A stretch of 18,721 nt of DNA, taken from NCBI GenBank assembly GCA_934358235.1, contig CAKRKK010000020.1:1-18721 (forward strand), written 5' to 3'. The stretch comes from an uncultured Lachnospira sp. (GTDB lineage: Bacteria; Bacillota; Clostridia; Lachnospirales; Lachnospiraceae). The notes under the pieces were generated by a model. The model did not search any database, had not been told where the DNA came from, and was given only the letters and a program-made list of their open reading frames with translations. The position numbers were made by a program, and so were the translations under genes. This document shows positions 15,666 to 18,721 of the stretch, piece after piece (within the stretch, counting starts at the first letter, position 1; each line of letters begins with the position of its first letter).

Positions 15666-16604
15666 TTACTTATTATCGTTATAATTCTGTCTTGAATATC
15701 TGTTATTGCCACTCTTTTCTTTATCAAGATATACAACAACATGTCTGAAAGGTTCTTCACCTTCACTCTTAGTAGATACGAACTTATCATTCTGAAGTGC
15801 TGAATGTATAATTCTTCTCTCATAAGGATTCATAGGTTCAAGTGCAACTGAACGTCTGCTTCTCTTAACCTTATATGCAATATTCTTTGCAAGTGATTCA
15901 AGTGTATCATTTCTTCTCTGTCTGTAATTCTCTGTATCAACCTTTATTCTTACATACTTTTCCTTACCCTTGTTTACTACAAGGCTTGTAAGATACTGGA
16001 TTGAATCAAGTGTCTGGCCTCTCTTACCGATAAGAAGTCCCATATTATCACCAAGAAGCTCTACATTAACACATTCCTCCTGTGTATCGAATGTAATCTT
16101 AACTTCTACTGGAATATCCATGGCATTAAACATTTCACCGAGGAAATTATTGATTCTTCTTTCAATTTCTTCATTAGATAATACGGCCTTAGGTTCTGGC
16201 TTAACACTTTCTTTTTCCTTATTATCAGAGGAATGCTCTTTACTAAGCTTATTTTCTTCTTTTACAACCTTTTCTTCAACTGCAGCGTTCTTTACAGTTT
16301 CCTTTTTAGGAGCTTCATTTTCAGTAGCAGCTTTATTAGAAGCAGTATTATTCACCTCAACAGCTTCCTTAACAGCAGCCTTTTCCTTCTTTTCAAATTC
16401 CTTGAATTCTTCATCTACTGAATCAACGCCTGACTTAACTCTTGCCTTAATCTTAGCTGGCTTAGAATTAAATATTCCAAATAAACCATTGCTTCCCTTA
16501 TCTATTACTTCATATTCAATATTGTCACTAGATGTTTCAAGCTTAAGGCAGGCATTAGTAATAGCCTCATCTACTGACTTTCCTGTAACTTCTATATATT
16601 CCAT
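15666..16604 (-). CDS. jag: RNA-binding protein Jag/KhpB (EloR)
   Basis: A 312-residue single-stranded-RNA-binding protein. Residues 1-57 are a Jag-N domain (MEYIEVTGKSVDEAI to GLFGIFNSKPAKI). Residues 60-140 are a Lys/Glu/Ala-rich disordered linker. A KH domain has GKRG at 193-196 (LLIGKRGQTLDSIQYL). An R3H domain spans about 229-292 (RRSVALEPMNPYERRIIHSAL, SEGEEPFRHV). In streptococci the homologue pairs with KhpA and affects cell elongation and division. The ATG at 16604 follows GAGGG, 30 bp behind yidC, as in most Firmicutes. The Asn/Arg-rich C-terminal tail is not conserved as far as I recall. Confidence 0.95.
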   Translation of the reverse strand: MEYIEVTGKSVDEAITNACLKLETSSDNIEYEVIDKGSNGLFGIFNSKPAKIKARVKSGVDSVDEEFKEFEKKEKAAVKEAVEVNNTASNKAATENEAPKKETVKNAAVEEKVVKEENKLSKEHSSDNKEKESVKPEPKAVLSNEEIERRINNFLGEMFNAMDIPVEVKITFDTQEECVNVELLGDNMGLLIGKRGQTLDSIQYLTSLVVNKGKEKYVRIKVDTENYRQRRNDTLESLAKNIAYKVKRSRRSVALEPMNPYERRIIHSALQNDKFVSTKSEGEEPFRHVVVYLDKEKSGNNRYSRQNYNDNK

Positions 16605-16634
16605 GTGTTTACCCTCACTTACATTAATATACTG

Positions 16635-17858
16635 TTAGTTCTTTTTGGTACCATTCTTAATGTTCTTCTCGTTATACTTAGCTACCATGCCAGCCTTTTC
16701 TGCAAGGCTTCCCGGCTTGGCACTCTTGTAATACTGCGAAGATTCTTTTATTTCTCTTACCTTCTTTTCATTCTCTGCTTTTATCTGTTCTAAGGACTTA
16801 ACAGCTTTTTCCCTGTTAACATTCTTAGTCGATACTGTAGCATTCTTAGCTATTGTTTCTGGTGGAAGGCCCTTCTTGGCACGCTTCTTGTTGCGCTTTT
16901 CAATATTCTTATTAACTATTGCTTCAGCACCTATCTTATCATAGTATCTGTTTATAAATACTGTGATAATAGTTTGGATTACAGAGGTTGCTATCCAGTA
17001 AAGACCAAGACCGGCTGGAACAGATATAGCGATGAACGCTGACATTAATGGGAATATATAAGTAGTCATTCTCATAGATGCCGCCATTGGGTTATCATCA
17101 TCTACCGGTGTATTTCCCTGTGCAACCTTTACACTTATAAACTGTGATAAACCTGAAAGTACAGGTATAAGGAATGCAAGTGTAAGCCCAAAGCCTGGTT
17201 CCTGTGACATATTAATACCTAAAAATGTATTCATCTGTTCAAGACTTGCATGGCTGTTAGTAATAACATCACTAAAAGCTGGAAATGCATCTCTTAGCTT
17301 ATCCCAGTTTTCTGTACTAAACTTGTTTATTTCTGTAATTGCTGTGTTAACATTTGTCCAGTCTACATTCTCGCCAAACTGCTTCATGGTATCTGTATAA
17401 CCACTTGTAGACATTATACCACCATTATCAGTAAGGAATGCTGTAAAAAGATTCTTTAACTGTGTAATATAGAGTGGTATGAATCTGAACACCTGGTAAA
17501 GTGCAAGCAGAATAGGCATCTGTATAAGCATCTGTACGCATCCACCCATCTGTGAAACACCATACTTTTCATAAACAGCCTTTGTTTCCTCCTGCATCTT
17601 CATCATTGCATTCTGATCATTTTTCTTGTCCTTATACTTTTCATTAATAGCCTTTATTTCCGGGCTCATTACCGAATTAAGCTTGGCTAACTTCTGCTGC
17701 TTTATGCTTAAAGGAAGCATACACAGCTTAACTATAATTGTAAATAGAATAATTGCAATAGCAACATTTCCGATGTGCAAGAAGCTTAATGCTTCAAATA
17801 GAAGATCAAATATATAACCTAACACCTGTGCTATTGGCATGATAATTGCATTAAACAC
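16635..17858 (-). CDS. yidC: Membrane protein insertase YidC/Oxa1
   Basis: A 407-residue polytopic insertase that puts small membrane proteins into the membrane alone or with SecYEG. Hydrophobic segments include about residues 5-26 and 30-50 (IGNVAIAIILFTIIVKLCMLP), MLIQMPILLALYQVF (about 110-125), GFGLTLAFLIPVLSGL, and the paired C-terminal helices (FPLMSAFIAISVPAGLGLYW). The groove arginine of E. coli YidC (R366) appears here as Lys in TIIVKLCMLPL, which I believe is common in clostridia. There is no lipoprotein signal, and the tail is highly basic (useful for ribosome contact). The start is GTG at 17858 with GGAGG six bases before it. A 131-162-like loop region (TSGYTDTMKQFGENVDW) faces outside by topology. 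Confidence 0.96.
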   Translation of the reverse strand: MFNAIIMPIAQVLGYIFDLLFEALSFLHIGNVAIAIILFTIIVKLCMLPLSIKQQKLAKLNSVMSPEIKAINEKYKDKKNDQNAMMKMQEETKAVYEKYGVSQMGGCVQMLIQMPILLALYQVFRFIPLYITQLKNLFTAFLTDNGGIMSTSGYTDTMKQFGENVDWTNVNTAITEINKFSTENWDKLRDAFPAFSDVITNSHASLEQMNTFLGINMSQEPGFGLTLAFLIPVLSGLSQFISVKVAQGNTPVDDDNPMAASMRMTTYIFPLMSAFIAISVPAGLGLYWIATSVIQTIITVFINRYYDKIGAEAIVNKNIEKRNKKRAKKGLPPETIAKNATVSTKNVNREKAVKSLEQIKAENEKKVREIKESSQYYKSAKPGSLAEKAGMVAKYNEKNIKNGTKKN

Positions 17859-17876
17859 ATCAAACCTCCTTGGTTA

Positions 17877-18140
17877 TTAATGTAACCCTTTTCTTTTATA
17901 CCTTCCTATCGGTACTGGATCAAAACCACCCTTATGAAAGGGATTACATCTTAGTATTCTTTTAAATGCCAACCATCCACCTAATATAACTCCATACATA
18001 TCTATGGCTTCTATCGCATATTGTGAGCAGCTTGGAACATAGTTGCAATAGCTTCTTCCTTTATAGGGCGATAAAGCAGTCTTATAGAAACGTATCAGCT
18101 TTATAACTATTTTTTTACCTATGCCGTTATATTTTTTCAT
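17877..18140 (-). CDS. yidD: Membrane protein insertion efficiency factor YidD
   Basis: An 87-residue peripheral membrane protein that helps YidC-dependent insertion. The full family signature is present: LSPYKGRSYCNYVPSCSQYA with its cysteines, then RILRCNPFHKGGFDPVP. An amphipathic N-terminus (KKIVIKLIRFYKTAL) fits membrane attachment. The ATG at 18140 is chosen because GAGGAAG precedes it; in-frame ATGs 12 and 36 bases upstream lack a site. The stop codon is 18 bp before the yidC start, so the two are tightly coupled. The 76-bp gap towards rnpA holds an ATA trinucleotide run (18174-18190). Confidence 0.96.
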   Translation of the reverse strand: MKKYNGIGKKIVIKLIRFYKTALSPYKGRSYCNYVPSCSQYAIEAIDMYGVILGGWLAFKRILRCNPFHKGGFDPVPIGRYKRKGLH

Positions 18141-18216
18141 ATACTTCCTCATTAATATGCACTTTCCACTTTTCATAATAATAATAATAATATAAGCAAC
18201 AGCATTATAAATATTG

Positions 18217-18561
18217 TTATTCTATATATATCTTATGGAGCTTTAATAAATGAATCATTGAATTGCTTGTTTCTGCATAACCCTTATCTCTTAAGCCAGC
18301 CTTGACAACGACTACTACGTCTATGCCATCGGGTATGTGATTGGTATTAAGGCGGAATGCCTCTCTTACTAATCTGGCCAGCCTGTGCCGGACGATACTA
18401 TTCCCGACCTTCTTGCTCACAGATACACCGAGTCTTTTCGTATCCGTTCCATTCTTAGCTATATACATAATAAGCTCTCTATTAGCATAAGATCTTCTTA
18501 ATGTATACACTCTCTTAAAATCTTCATTACTTTTTAATGTTTCAAAATCCTTGTACTTCAT
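18217..18561 (-). CDS. rnpA: Ribonuclease P protein component
   Basis: A 114-residue basic protein subunit of RNase P, which matures the 5' ends of tRNAs together with the rnpB RNA. It starts with the family's KSNEDFKRVY motif, then RLGVSVSKKVGNSIVRHRLARLVREAFR (about 43-70), which contains the RNR-type RNA-binding motif (here VRHRLARL), and the DVVVVVKAG strand. ATG 18561 follows a GGTGG-type site. It lies 128 bp behind rpmH, with a terminator hairpin between them. Confidence 0.96.
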   Translation of the reverse strand: MKYKDFETLKSNEDFKRVYTLRRSYANRELIMYIAKNGTDTKRLGVSVSKKVGNSIVRHRLARLVREAFRLNTNHIPDGIDVVVVVKAGLRDKGYAETSNSMIHLLKLHKIYIE

Positions 18562-18644
18562 AATAGTCCACCATATATTCTCTTAATTTAATACTTATTT
18601 AATACCGTTTAATTTAAAATGCATCTGACTTTTGTTAAGCATGT

Positions 18645-18679
18645 AAAAAAGCAGATGAATACTGACGTACTCATCTGCT
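18645..18679 (-). terminator. Hairpin terminator between rpmH and rnpA
   Basis: On the minus strand AGCAGATGA (18679-18671) and TCATCTGCT (18658-18650) form a 9-bp stem with a 12-nt loop, followed by TTTTTT. It stands 10 bases after the rpmH stop codon and would reduce read-through into rnpA. Confidence 0.85.
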
Positions 18680-18689
18680 GTAAAATCAA

Positions 18690-18721
18690 TTAAGCTGAAA
18701 GTCTCTTTCTTCCCTTTGCTC
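18690..18721 (-). CDS. rpmH: Ribosomal protein L34, C-terminal end (cut by the window edge)
   Basis: The last ten codons read AKGRKRLSA then TAA (18692-18690), which is the conserved end of bL34 (RRAKGRKRLSA). Only the C-terminus is present. Its place ahead of rnpA is the standard origin-flanking order; dnaA is expected divergently just beyond the right edge. Confidence 0.92.
   Translation of the reverse strand, partial: AKGRKRLSA

Noticed and set aside
17851..17860. ATG at 17860 as the yidC start
   Set aside because: It is out of frame with yidC; the in-frame start is the GTG two bases further on, with correct Shine-Dalgarno spacing.

Overview
The window is an AT-rich (about one third GC by eye) stretch of a Firmicutes chromosome next to the replication origin. 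Gene order and protein families point to the class Clostridia, most likely the family Lachnospiraceae. Read leftwards from the right edge, on the minus strand, the order is the 3' end of rpmH, then rnpA, yidD, yidC, jag/khpB, mnmE, mnmG and rsmG: the classical origin-flanking cluster. dnaA and oriC should lie just beyond position 18721. A DUF3881-type gene, a DUF4446 gene next to parAB and a degenerate alpha/beta hydrolase of a lachnospiral type support the family assignment. This rests on recognition of protein families, not on a search.

Right part (11485-18721): a co-directional block for protein insertion and RNA work. It encodes ribosomal protein L34 (partial), the RNase P protein, the YidD/YidC membrane insertion pair, the RNA-binding Jag/KhpB, and the MnmE-MnmG tRNA wobble-uridine modification enzymes with the 16S rRNA methyltransferase RsmG. 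Factor-independent hairpins separate rpmH from rnpA, and jag from mnmE. The second ends only a few bases before the mnmE ribosome binding site.

Middle part (7147-11481): a head-on alpha/beta-hydrolase-like gene with a poor catalytic triad is the only plus-strand gene. It is followed by a cytosolic DegS/DegU-like histidine kinase and response regulator pair on the minus strand, and then an 820-bp gene-free centromere-like region. That region holds five parS sites (core GTTTCACGTGAAAC), two of them in a 90-bp tandem duplication.

Left part (1-7146): parA, parB, a DUF4446 membrane protein, a divergent seryl-tRNA synthetase, an HD-GYP phosphodiesterase and a DUF3881 protein are all on the minus strand. 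A tRNA-Arg(CCU) with its own terminator follows, and then a short stretch that looks like decayed small genes.

All genes except the hydrolase are read away from the inferred origin, so they are co-directional with replication. ParA and ParB, acting on the parS cluster, would organise and segregate the origin region. The rest is translation, tRNA/rRNA modification and membrane biogenesis. I see no CRISPR array, insertion sequence, prophage or obvious new defence system. The unusual features are in the DNA between genes: nearly every gap carries a short imperfect tandem array with a 10-13 bp unit, some arrays run into the 3' ends of genes, parS sites lie within longer perfect palindromes, and three DnaA-box-like 9-mers lie exactly 21 bp apart inside mnmE.
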